Position numbers and translations under genes: made by a program. DNA of 42,891 nucleotides from JANMDR01 sp031376425 (GTDB lineage Bacteria > Pseudomonadota > Gammaproteobacteria > Burkholderiales > Usitatibacteraceae). Position 1 is the first letter of the stretch. Each line of letters begins with the position of its first letter. The notes below the pieces were generated by a model. That model had not been told where the DNA came from. It ran no database searches and saw nothing but the letters and a program-made list of their open reading frames with translations. This document shows positions 18,478 to 25,741 of the stretch, one piece after another. Location of the stretch: the NCBI GenBank assembly GCA_031376425.1, contig JANMDR010000122.1:1-42891 (forward strand), read 5' to 3'.

Positions 18478-19215
18478 ATGACAACAGCAGTGTACAAACA
18501 AAAAAAACCAAAGCTTCACGTAGCGCGCAATTTAACAGTCGCGCAACGTGGTTTCACGATTTTAGAGCTTGCGGTGGTGATCTCGATTATTTTTCTAATA
18601 TTAGGCTCCGTCACCATTGGTCGTGATGTGCATCGTAATGCTACCTATCAGCGTATTTCGAGCGACTTCATTCAAGGTTGGCTGATTGCCTATGATGCTT
18701 TTGTTGCTGGCACTGGAGTTGTGCCGGGTGATTCTGCAACAGCGCCAACGGGATTCGTAGCTGGGGCAACGGCTACTTCGCTTTGCGGTGCAGGATTAAT
18801 GAATGCGATGCAAGCCGCAGGTGTGGCTATGCCAGCGGGGCGAGCTGAAGGGGCGAATGATCGCTATGTATATTTAGATACCAATGGCATTCCGCATGAG
18901 TTGCAAGTGTGCTTACGCAATGTACAGTGGTCAGAACCTGGTGCTACTGTTGGCACCTATGTTGCACGTAATCGCAACACACTTGAAATTCGTGGCATGA
19001 CACCGGCGCTTGCCAAGCTTATTGATAACCAAATTGATGGCTTGCCCGATGCGCGCTTTGGGCAAATGCGCGAACAATCACAGGCCGCACTCACCACGGC
19101 GGCTGGTGTGCCTTGGAGTCAGGGTGACACCACACCTTATGGCGCGGTCGCACCGACAAATCTGGATGAATCTCAGGTGGTTGAATTATTGGGATATATA
19201 AAAATGTCACGGTAG
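18478..19215 (+). CDS. Type IV prepilin-like protein, P-class (third)
   Basis: 245 aa. A 25-residue leader ends in Gly before FTILE (Glu +5) and a hydrophobic helix. It shares the P-class text with genes 4471 and 5273: IGRDVHRNATY after the helix, TGVVPGD, NDRYVYLDTNGIPHELQVC, MTPALAKLIDNQIDGLPDARFGQMR. Two cysteines (SLCGAG and LQVCLRN) match those of gene 4471. The leader is longer and the sequence more diverged than in the 4471/5273 pair, so it is an older paralogue. It is the last gene of the core operon, 35 nt after mshG and 68 nt before the terminator hairpin. Candidate minor pilin or alternative major subunit. Confidence 0.87.
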   Translation: MTTAVYKQKKPKLHVARNLTVAQRGFTILELAVVISIIFLILGSVTIGRDVHRNATYQRISSDFIQGWLIAYDAFVAGTGVVPGDSATAPTGFVAGATATSLCGAGLMNAMQAAGVAMPAGRAEGANDRYVYLDTNGIPHELQVCLRNVQWSEPGATVGTYVARNRNTLEIRGMTPALAKLIDNQIDGLPDARFGQMREQSQAALTTAAGVPWSQGDTTPYGAVAPTNLDESQVVELLGYIKMSR

Positions 19216-19268
19216 ATTTTATGAATTTTAGCTAAGCGTTGAGCGCTTAAATAATCTTAGTTTAAGAA

Positions 19269-19329
19269 AAGAACCCCTTGAAATGCCTGAAAATACCTGC
19301 TTGCAGGTATTTTCAGGCATCTTTTTTTG
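19269..19329 (+). repeat. Terminator cassette, copy 1 (pairs with 23934-23984)
   Basis: AAGAACCCCTTGAAATGCC plus YGAAAA, an internal stem, then GGCATCTTTTTTTG is shared with 23934-23984. The stems themselves differ in length (18 versus 11 bp). The two copies bracket the first long-prepilin module, which fits duplication of an operon end. Confidence 0.65.
19283..19329 (+). terminator. Strong terminator ending the core pilus operon
   Basis: A perfect 18-bp stem (19283-19300 with 19303-19320) with a TT loop is followed by CTTTTTTTG. Upstream is AAGAACCCCTTGAAATGCC (19269-19287), which recurs at 23934-23952 in front of the next terminator. The hairpin is symmetrical and would form on both strands. 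Confidence 0.9.
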
Positions 19330-19372
19330 TGGAAACAAGCCACACAGCGTGTTGGGCATAAATAAATATTTT

Positions 19373-19412
19373 TATTTTGATAGTTTCGTCACGCAATTAC
19401 GTTTAGTAGGTA
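19373..19412 (+). repeat. Upstream element, copy 2 (paired with 4228-4268)
   Basis: TATTTTGATAGTTT, 8 nt, AATTACGTTTAGTAGGTA: the same two blocks as at 4228-4268. It lies 77 nt before the long-prepilin start here, versus 202 nt before the core operon. The module at 31113 lacks it. Function unknown; likely regulatory or a relic of leader duplication. Confidence 0.6.
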
Positions 19413-19489
19413 TGGGCGTAACTTTTATGCTTTTGAGAAAGCAGATCGTGAAACGTCAGAATTTAGTAAAATAATTTGAAAGTCTAAGT

Positions 19490-21466
19490 ATGAAAATAAC
19501 GCGGGCGCAAAAGCACGGGCAGGGGGTTCAGCAAAATCTAAAAAAAATGACCGGACTCGGGTTGTTGGAGGTGATGCTGTTTCTTTTTGTGATTGGCACT
19601 CTTTTTGTGGTCGGCTACACTTGGTTAGCCGCAAAAAAGCAGGCTGAAAACGCAGAAATGCAAACGGCGCAGCTTCAATATGTAAATCGCTTTATAGAGT
19701 CGTTTGCGGCAGTCAATTACCGCTTGCCTTGCCCAGCCACAACGCCCGGTGGTGCAGAGGATTGCACTGTTGCTACCAATGTTAAAGGGTATTTGCCCTA
19801 TGCATCGATTGGCTTGAGCGCGTCAGATAGTAAAGCCGGGGGCGGACATATGCTTTATATGGTCAGTCGCAGCGCAATTGCTGATTTAGGTGCGGCTACC
19901 AATACCTATGAGCCGATTAAGTTGAAAGATACCGTTGCCGTACCAGATACCTTTGCATTTAATCAAATTAGTACCGGTGACTATTGCCGTAACCTCGCGC
20001 TATCCAGTGCTGAAACCACGGGTGTATCGGTATATAACGGTGCGCTTGCGCGCCGTGTGGCCTATGCCGTTGCGCATCCAGGTCAGGTTGATGCGGATGG
20101 TTCCGGTTCTGTTTTTGATGGACGCAATGCAGATACAAGCAATTCAGCGATGGAAGCACCGGAAATTGCTCAAGCATCGGGCAGCTATGATGATCGCGTA
20201 TTGGCGCGTTCAGCAAATGAGCTGATGTTTAGTACTGATTGTGCTGGTCACATCGCTTCTTTGAATTTAATGGGTCTTGGGGTCAACGTAATTTCCGAAG
20301 TAAAAGACCAGTTTGATGCCGCCAAAAAAGCCGCTGACCTTGAAATTTTAGTGTCCATCTTTAAGACCCTCATCGCCGCCTATGGTGTGGGCATGGCGGG
20401 TATTAGTTTGGGTGCCACAATTACTGAGTTAGGCGTATATTCAGCCGCGCTGGCGGTAGCAGTTGGCACCTGCATTGTGCTGGTTGGGTGCGCGTTTATT
20501 CCGCCCTACACGGCAGCGGTAACAGCCGCAAGTATTGCTGTGGGCTTAAATGTTGCGGGTGTTGCATTGGCGGTAGCGGCAGTAGTGGTCAATGTGGTCT
20601 ACATTGCTTTAGTGGCGGAAGTAGCAGCCTTAGCGGGAAGTGCGGCTACGCAGGCTAATCCCGATTTAACATCGCAAATTGCCGACGCATTAACCCGCTG
20701 GAACGCGGCAACAACGGCCAAGAACGACGCTGCGGCACGAATTATCACTGCCCAAAATGACCTTGCCGCTGCTGATCCCGCGCGCATTGCCGCACAGAAT
20801 AGTTTGTACTCCACCACGCGTGGCACAATTACGTCAGCTAATGCGGCGGGCGTGCCTATAACCACTACCCCGAATACTGCAAACGATAGTTATGTGGCCG
20901 ATGTAATCGCAAAATTCACTGCCTTGATACAGGCAAAAAATGCGCGAGCAGACGCCGATCAAGCCGTCATTAGTGCGCAGCAAGCAGCATCTACACCGCA
21001 AACACCGGCGCAACTAGCGGATATTGCCAACAAGCAAACGCTTGCTAGCAACGCGCTTGCGGCGCAGGGAAGCGCGCAAACAAATTACGATAACGCGCGT
21101 AATGCTTTGATCAACATAAACCTGCGGTCCTACACTGTTACCACCACGGTCATCGTGCCCGGCACGCCGCCAACATCGGTGACGACAACTACCACTGGAT
21201 TTATAGATAATCGCCCCGCCATCACGGCGCAAATAACCACATATGAAGAAAAATACACGGCCTATTCGGTTGCCCTTCGAGGCGTAACGCTGGCTCAAGA
21301 TAGCTATAACAAAGCCGTTGTCGCAGAAGCGGGTGCTAAAGATGCGTATGACCAATTAGTAGCAATAAATACAACAATTGGCACTCCCGGTGGCGGCCCT
21401 GCTGCCGCTTGGGCTGGAGCCGAAGCGATATTACAAGCGGCAGATGCTAAAGGGGGAATGCGATGA
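19490..21466 (+). CDS. Giant prepilin-like protein, module 1 A
   Basis: 658 aa, about three times a normal pseudopilin. The leader ends at Gly22 before LGLLE (Glu27 = +5) and a hydrophobic helix (23-46). The pilin-like domain (about 47-262) has YRLPCPA (Cys81), EDC (Cys92), YLPYASIGL, DYC (Cys166), a Ca-loop-like VDADGSGSVFDG (200-211), YDDRVLA and TDC (Cys251). Hydrophobic Ala/Gly-rich segments follow at about 286-312, 314-337 and 341-384, including a two-cysteine stretch (Cys328, Cys334) before IPPYTAA. The rest (about 390-658) is Ala/Gln/Asn-rich helix, probably coiled coil, ending WAGAEAILQAADAKGG. The protein at 31113 has the same architecture. It overlaps the next gene by ATGA. I know no named family with this build. 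Confidence 0.85.
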   Translation: MKITRAQKHGQGVQQNLKKMTGLGLLEVMLFLFVIGTLFVVGYTWLAAKKQAENAEMQTAQLQYVNRFIESFAAVNYRLPCPATTPGGAEDCTVATNVKGYLPYASIGLSASDSKAGGGHMLYMVSRSAIADLGAATNTYEPIKLKDTVAVPDTFAFNQISTGDYCRNLALSSAETTGVSVYNGALARRVAYAVAHPGQVDADGSGSVFDGRNADTSNSAMEAPEIAQASGSYDDRVLARSANELMFSTDCAGHIASLNLMGLGVNVISEVKDQFDAAKKAADLEILVSIFKTLIAAYGVGMAGISLGATITELGVYSAALAVAVGTCIVLVGCAFIPPYTAAVTAASIAVGLNVAGVALAVAAVVVNVVYIALVAEVAALAGSAATQANPDLTSQIADALTRWNAATTAKNDAAARIITAQNDLAAADPARIAAQNSLYSTTRGTITSANAAGVPITTTPNTANDSYVADVIAKFTALIQAKNARADADQAVISAQQAASTPQTPAQLADIANKQTLASNALAAQGSAQTNYDNARNALININLRSYTVTTTVIVPGTPPTSVTTTTTGFIDNRPAITAQITTYEEKYTAYSVALRGVTLAQDSYNKAVVAEAGAKDAYDQLVAINTTIGTPGGGPAAAWAGAEAILQAADAKGGMR

Positions 21467-22641
21467 AAACGCGAGTTCAAACAAATTGCATACTCAAGCA
21501 GGAATTGGTATGCAGTGCAAGGAGCACTAAAGCCAGTAAACACAAATTAATCCAACAAGGATTTTCCTTAATAGAAATTGCGGTGGTATTGGCTGTTGCG
21601 GCGGTGATTGGTTTGGCGCTATGGAAGCTACTGCCCGCACTCAGAAGCAGCACCAACGAGGATACGCCGCAGGCACAAATGTTGGGGGCGCAGCAGGCGC
21701 TTGAGGGTTTCATTTTGCGCCAGAATCGCCTGCCCTGTCCCGCTAGCGCAGGAGCAGGTATTGAGGATTGCAGCGGCGCGTCTGCTGGACAGTTTCCTTA
21801 CAAAACGGTGGGTCTTTCCAGCGCCACCACTATTCGCTATGGCGTATATCGCAATCCGAATGCCGTTACCATTACAGCAGATGCTGATCTAGCCGCTGCT
21901 AAATTGCGCTATAGCCCACCAGTGCCGCCTGTTCCGGTCATTGCTGTTGCGCCGATTTCAGGATTAGATTTTTGTGTGGGATTAAAAAATGCTATTGCTA
22001 CACCCGCTGCGGGTACTGTTAGCGCGGGGGGCGTGGCGGTTGCTTATGCGCTAGTGCACCCGGGAGCGGACGGCGTCATTAGCGCGTCAAATAGCACCAC
22101 CAATTTCGCCATTGGCGCAGGGGCGCGCGATATTAATTACGATGATCGCGTGCTGACGGCTGGTCTCTCCGAGCTTTTTGGGCGGGCGAATTGTCCTGAG
22201 CGTTTAGGAATGGCAAACGGTGCCGCAAGAGCGGCATATGCGGCTTACGATATTGATCGAAGTGCCGAATTTCATGAGCGCTTTCGGCAGTTTGACGTGC
22301 GCGTGCAAACTCAACTTTTGGCCGTAGCGGAATTAAATAAACTCATTGCCATTGCCGATGCGGCCATTACTGTAATGGCCACTGCACTCGGTGCAGCGGG
22401 CGCAGCAGATACGAAGGGTGCCACGTTGGTGCTATCGGTTATTGCGTTACCTTTAGCCGTTGCGCAATCGGCCTATGGTTTGGCGCAAGCCATAATTGCC
22501 GTTACTGAAGCGCAAACAGCACTCGCGGAATCTAGGGCAAATTTGGTGGCTGCAACCGCATTTAGAGTCGGCACCAATTTACTTTATCTAAATGCGCGCG
22601 CGCAGGCCAGTGCAGCGCGCACGAAAGGATTGTTAATATGA
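21463..22641 (+). CDS. Long prepilin-like protein, module 1 B
   Basis: 392 aa, the same length as its counterpart at 33128. The leader is unusually long (33 residues, with two Cys), ending in Gly before FSLIE and a hydrophobic helix. The LPCP domain has NRLPCPA (Cys92), EDC (Cys103), FPYKTVGL, LDFC (Cys161), YDDRVLTAGLSELFG and NCPERLG (Cys224). The DxDG loop of its neighbours is replaced (HPGADGVISASN). After ARAAYAAYDIDRS, a hydrophobic Ala-rich helical region (about 286-350) and a terminal helix ending RTKGLLI follow. ATG overlaps the previous stop, and the gene's own stop overlaps the next ATG, so the three proteins are probably made in fixed ratio. Confidence 0.84.
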   Translation: MKTRVQTNCILKQELVCSARSTKASKHKLIQQGFSLIEIAVVLAVAAVIGLALWKLLPALRSSTNEDTPQAQMLGAQQALEGFILRQNRLPCPASAGAGIEDCSGASAGQFPYKTVGLSSATTIRYGVYRNPNAVTITADADLAAAKLRYSPPVPPVPVIAVAPISGLDFCVGLKNAIATPAAGTVSAGGVAVAYALVHPGADGVISASNSTTNFAIGAGARDINYDDRVLTAGLSELFGRANCPERLGMANGAARAAYAAYDIDRSAEFHERFRQFDVRVQTQLLAVAELNKLIAIADAAITVMATALGAAGAADTKGATLVLSVIALPLAVAQSAYGLAQAIIAVTEAQTALAESRANLVAATAFRVGTNLLYLNARAQASAARTKGLLI

Positions 22642-23849
22642 AAATCACGAAGCGCGCCAACGTTAAAAAGACGTTTGTGGCCGGATTTAGTTTGATTGAA
22701 ACCGCTATTGCGCTGGTGATTTTGGGTTTGGTCGCATTGGCAATCGCTGCATATTGGCAGACCTCAGCGCAGGCCAAAGTAAAAGTGGTGGAGCGCGATT
22801 TATTAGCACGTGCACAAGGCGCAATTGTCGGGTTCGCTTTCGCAAAAGGGCGTCTACCTTGTCCTGCTGTAGCTGGCGGTAGCGGCACGGAGTTGTGTAC
22901 CTTGGGGCAGATAGGGGAGCTTCCTTGGGCAACGCTCGGCTTGGCTGATGCTGGAGCGCGAACTATGAAGTACGGCGCGTACCAAAAGCCCAACGCATCA
23001 TTGGCGCTAGATAGTGATCTTACTGCTGCAAAAGATCGTTTTCGGCATTTGCTCCCGGTTGGGATGCCACCAGTGGGTGTGCCAACGTTATTAGGTAACA
23101 TTAACGGCTATGATTTGTGTTCTGCATTGGGTGTGCTTGGCCGCAATGAAACCCAACCAACGGGTGATAGAAATTATTTGAGTACCGCTGCGCCTGATGG
23201 TGTGAGTAACGTCAGAAATGTGGCGTTTGCACTTGCTATGCCGGGCTTGCTGGATGCTGATGGCGACGGTAATCGCTTCGATGGTCTCCAAGCGACACAA
23301 ACCACAGCAAACCCAGTATTTGATACACCTACCCGTGTGCAAACAAATGCTTATGACGATAAAGTAGTTGCGGTTTCAGCGACAGCTTTGTTCGCTAATT
23401 TATCGTGCGGCCTAGGTTTTTCTGCTGCTGATCATACGCACTTCAATGCACTTAATGCGGCACGCATTATGCAGAAAGGCATGATTGATTACGCCTATTT
23501 AATGATGCTGAACGCAAAGCTTGCGGCGGCGGCAATAGCAGGTGGTGCGTCCGGTGTGGCGTCCGCTACTTCTGGGGTCGCGCTAGCGGCAGCACAAATC
23601 GCGTCCACAACGGCCGATACTATATTTACCTTTGGAGCCTTCGGCTTTGCTCTGGCGCTGGCTGTCGCAGGGGCTGTCACTGCCGCTGCGGCGCTTGCCC
23701 TGGCGATTGCTGCGTTAGTGAATTCCGTCATCATAAAAGCGGAGTCGGATCAAATAGTGACTGATTTCAACGCCTATGTAACAGAATCGCAAACCTTGGC
23801 AAATAGTATTGAGGTCAATGCAAGGGCGGCTGATGCTGCAGGATTATAG
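22638..23849 (+). CDS. Long prepilin-like protein, module 1 C
   Basis: 403 aa. The leader ends at Gly16 before FSLIE and a hydrophobic helix. LPCP domain: GRLPCPA (Cys75), ELC (Cys87), LPWATLGL, YDLC (Cys161), the clearest calcium-type loop of the set (LLDADGDGNRFDG, 204-216), YDDKVVA and LSCG (Cys247). DHTHFNALNAARIMQKG is conserved with the counterpart at 34303 (DHTHFNAASTARIMQKG). A very Ala/Gly-rich hydrophobic stretch (about 282-366) follows, then a short polar tail (NSIEVNARAADAAGL). Coupled to gene B by ATGA. Terminator at 23948-23984. Confidence 0.84.
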   Translation: MKITKRANVKKTFVAGFSLIETAIALVILGLVALAIAAYWQTSAQAKVKVVERDLLARAQGAIVGFAFAKGRLPCPAVAGGSGTELCTLGQIGELPWATLGLADAGARTMKYGAYQKPNASLALDSDLTAAKDRFRHLLPVGMPPVGVPTLLGNINGYDLCSALGVLGRNETQPTGDRNYLSTAAPDGVSNVRNVAFALAMPGLLDADGDGNRFDGLQATQTTANPVFDTPTRVQTNAYDDKVVAVSATALFANLSCGLGFSAADHTHFNALNAARIMQKGMIDYAYLMMLNAKLAAAAIAGGASGVASATSGVALAAAQIASTTADTIFTFGAFGFALALAVAGAVTAAAALALAIAALVNSVIIKAESDQIVTDFNAYVTESQTLANSIEVNARAADAAGL

Positions 23850-23933
23850 TTGCAAGGTAATTTTTATCATGCGCTCAAACTAAGGATTGCTACCTGTTAG
23901 AAAAAATTATCTAGTGATTTTTAAGTCGTATCC

Positions 23934-23984
23934 AAGAACCCCTTGAAATGCCCGAAAAGCTTTGTTTTCGGGCATCTTTTTTTG
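23934..23984 (+). repeat. Terminator cassette, copy 2 (pairs with 19269-19329)
   Basis: AAGAACCCCTTGAAATGCC and the tail GGCATCTTTTTTTG are identical to the copy at 19269; one base differs (C for T) before GAAAA. See that entry. Confidence 0.65.
23948..23984 (+). terminator. Terminator of long-prepilin module 1
   Basis: ATGCCCGAAAA (23948-23958) pairs with TTTTCGGGCAT (23965-23975), followed by CTTTTTTTGG. It shares its upstream 19 nt and its GGCATCTTTTTTTG tail with the terminator of the core operon. Confidence 0.88.
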
Positions 23985-24040
23985 GAGTTCCAGTTGGTAG
24001 TAGTTGTTTTATGCGTTGAACCGTCTTACTTTGGTGCATG

Positions 24041-24277
24041 ATCCTAGAAACGGCAGTTGACCGCTAAAGTTATTTGGAGATGCTTGTGTTTATTGGTACT
24101 TTATGGTTTCTAAGCCGTCACCATGTGGGTGAAAGCGCTACGAACGTGATTGCACGATTTTGAGACTCCCTAGCCGCGTTGTTCCTCCTAGCAGGGTGAA
24201 GCCTGCGTCGTCGTCACGCCTTGCTAGGAAGTCTCAAAATCGCACACTCACATTCGTCCAACTGCCGTTTCTAGGAT
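24041..24277. repeat. 237-bp inverted-repeat element (MITE-like or structured RNA)
   Basis: Perfect 19-bp terminal inverted repeats: ATCCTAGAAACGGCAGTTG (24041-24059) and its complement (24259-24277). Inside lies a second 34-bp imperfect pair (24141-24174 with 24223-24256, 29 of 34 matching) and a small GCAGG/CCTGC hairpin (24191-24206). The left side has an extra stretch of about 80 nt with its own TCACC/GGTGA hairpin. Four of the five mismatches in the inner pair would be G-U wobbles in RNA copied from the minus strand. There is no open reading frame and no clear target-site duplication. A non-autonomous mobile element is the leading reading; a structured RNA is the alternative. Confidence 0.6.
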
Positions 24278-24363
24278 GATTTGTGTATCATGCGCTAAGT
24301 GAGCTGCGATGCTTTTGCCGCAATGCAGCGATATGTCTTTTCAATGAAAGCACTAGGGATTTT

Positions 24364-25101
24364 ATGGGAAATGCTGCGCGTGGGCTGCTTATTAACTTTG
24401 CATTTGTGCTCGCCTGTTGCCTGCCACTAGCGAGTGCGGCGCAAAGCACCTCGCGCATTATTGAAAGCTTCACTGTCGTTGATGGCAACAAGTTAAACAG
24501 CTTCCCTGCAAAAAGTACAGCCCCGTTCCTAAATGATCCCGAAAAAGGCCCAATTTGGGTCGTGTTGAGCTATACCGCGCAATTGGTTGATCCCCTTAAA
24601 GACGGCATCATGGTGCTTGAAGTATCGCCCGAAGGTGTGCCGCTGGTATCAATGGATAGTTTTAGCCAATTTGAATCGCAGCATATGACGCCGTATTTGG
24701 TTGAAGGCGTCGCGCCCGTCGTGAGTTTGGTGCCGATTGTTGCGGGGGTGCCGCCGATACTGTCGCAAGATGAAATTAAGCAAAAAATGAGTAAAGAAGA
24801 TTTAGCCCGCTATAACGCGACGTTTACCGATCCGCAACGCTTACTGCAGTTAATTAGAACCAATACTTTTGTGGTGCCAAAAAGTAAAGCGGCACGCTTA
24901 TTATTCACACTCTCAAAAATTGAAAATATGAATTTTGGGACCTTACAGGTTATCGTGGGTCAAGGCGAAATACCGGCTGAACTCGCTGGTTTTATCGAAG
25001 GCCGCAATGGTAGTTGGTATTATCGCTATCGCTATATGCTAGCTTTTATTGGCGGCGTGATTGTGTTGGGGTTTATGGTGCGGCGCTTTTTTTCAAAATA
25101 A
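24364..25101 (+). CDS. Exported protein with C-terminal membrane anchor, unknown
   Basis: 245 aa from the ATG at 24364, chosen because it starts a clear signal peptide (RGLLINFAFVLACCLPLASA, cut after ASAA) and has AGGG just upstream. The extracytoplasmic part (about 28-220) contains WVVLSYTAQLVDPLKDGIMV and a long helical stretch (KQKMSKEDLARYNATFTDPQRLLQLI). The C-terminus has an aromatic/basic run (WYYRYRY), one membrane span (about 225-240) and RRFFSK, so the protein is probably tethered with its bulk in the periplasm. No family recognised. It stands alone between the inverted-repeat element and convergent genes. There is no PEP-CTERM or LPXTG sorting motif. Confidence 0.72.
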   Translation: MGNAARGLLINFAFVLACCLPLASAAQSTSRIIESFTVVDGNKLNSFPAKSTAPFLNDPEKGPIWVVLSYTAQLVDPLKDGIMVLEVSPEGVPLVSMDSFSQFESQHMTPYLVEGVAPVVSLVPIVAGVPPILSQDEIKQKMSKEDLARYNATFTDPQRLLQLIRTNTFVVPKSKAARLLFTLSKIENMNFGTLQVIVGQGEIPAELAGFIEGRNGSWYYRYRYMLAFIGGVIVLGFMVRRFFSK

Positions 25102-25136
25102 AGTAGCGCGCCAGGTGTTGAATTTTTTGAATGCAT

Positions 25137-25517
25137 TTATTGACGCGAGCTTATTTGCATTTTCGCCAAGCGCAATGCGGCCACCAAGTCTGATAGTGTG
25201 CGATTGCAGTCAATGAGTGCTACTGGTTGCGTCCCGCTCGCGGGTAACGGCACCACGGCGGCTACAAGTCGCGCTAGCTCACGCTGCTGATTGGTTTGCA
25301 CGCTTGGTGGTGTGTTGCCGATAATCCTTTCATACAATATGGTCAACTCGTCTTGACGCTTCACCAGAGATTCCAAACATGCATGCGCGTCGGCTGACTT
25401 GCCGATAAGAGTGGCGTTTGCGGGCGGTATTAATCCAAATTGTAATGCTAAGAAAATTAAGACAATTGCGGCGCTGAGCGCAGGCCTATGTACGGGTTTG
25501 GGTTTAATGTTTTGCAT
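25137..25517 (-). CDS. Small secreted protein, unknown; putative regulon member
   Basis: 126 aa from the ATG at 25517, which has GAGG about 9 nt upstream; an in-frame GTG at 25532 lacks a ribosome site. The N-terminal signal peptide (PALSAAIVLIFLALQFGLIPPANA) ends at ANA. The mature part of about 90 residues is mostly helical with two cysteines (AHACLES, LIDCNRT) that could form a disulfide. No family recognised. Its promoter carries a perfect copy of the 7-2-7 palindrome (25608-25623) and a TATAGT -10 at the same 23-nt distance as in front of the pilus operon and module 2. That links it to the pilus genes by regulation rather than position. Confidence 0.7.
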   Translation of the reverse strand: MQNIKPKPVHRPALSAAIVLIFLALQFGLIPPANATLIGKSADAHACLESLVKRQDELTILYERIIGNTPPSVQTNQQRELARLVAAVVPLPASGTQPVALIDCNRTLSDLVAALRLAKMQISSRQ

Positions 25518-25578
25518 GAAAACGCGCCTCACTGAAGTTATTTTTACAGGCTTTTACAGGAATAGCGCCTATTTTTTA

Positions 25579-25623
25579 ACTATAAAGTGCGGTTTGTCCT
25601 AAAACAATACGACAAATGTCGTA
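25579..25623 (-). promoter_or_regulatory. NarL-type 7-2-7 operator with phased -10 (site 2)
   Basis: The minus strand reads TACGACATTTGTCGTA (25623 to 25608), a perfect pair of heptamers separated by 2 nt; the symmetry extends one base further on each side. TATAGT (25584 to 25579) follows after exactly 23 nt, with TTGTTT as a weak -35 directly after the palindrome. Predicted start near 25572, about 55 nt before the ATG at 25517. Confidence 0.65.
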
Positions 25624-25741
25624 TACCACTCAACAAGGCGTGCGGTATTGCAATGGTTGTCATTTGCAGTGCACACGGTGTTGTACCGAGAGGCTAATTT
25701 TGTCCTTGCGCAAACAGAACCTGCCATTAGAAACCATGGGT

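Larger units (their letters stand above)
23850..24363. other. 514-bp gene-free stretch
   Basis: Contains the module 1 terminator (23934-23984) and a 237-bp inverted-repeat element (24041-24277). The rest (23985-24040, 24278-24363) shows no recognisable feature. An open frame could extend the next gene upstream to a GTG at 24283, but no signal peptide or ribosome site supports that. Confidence 0.55.

Noticed and set aside
19283..19474. 63-aa open frame after the core operon
   Set aside because: Runs straight through the perfect terminator hairpin, so its first half is the hairpin itself.
24283..24363. GTG-initiated extension of the exported protein
   Set aside because: Would bury the signal peptide behind 27 Cys-rich residues, starts at the edge of the inverted-repeat element and lacks a ribosome site.
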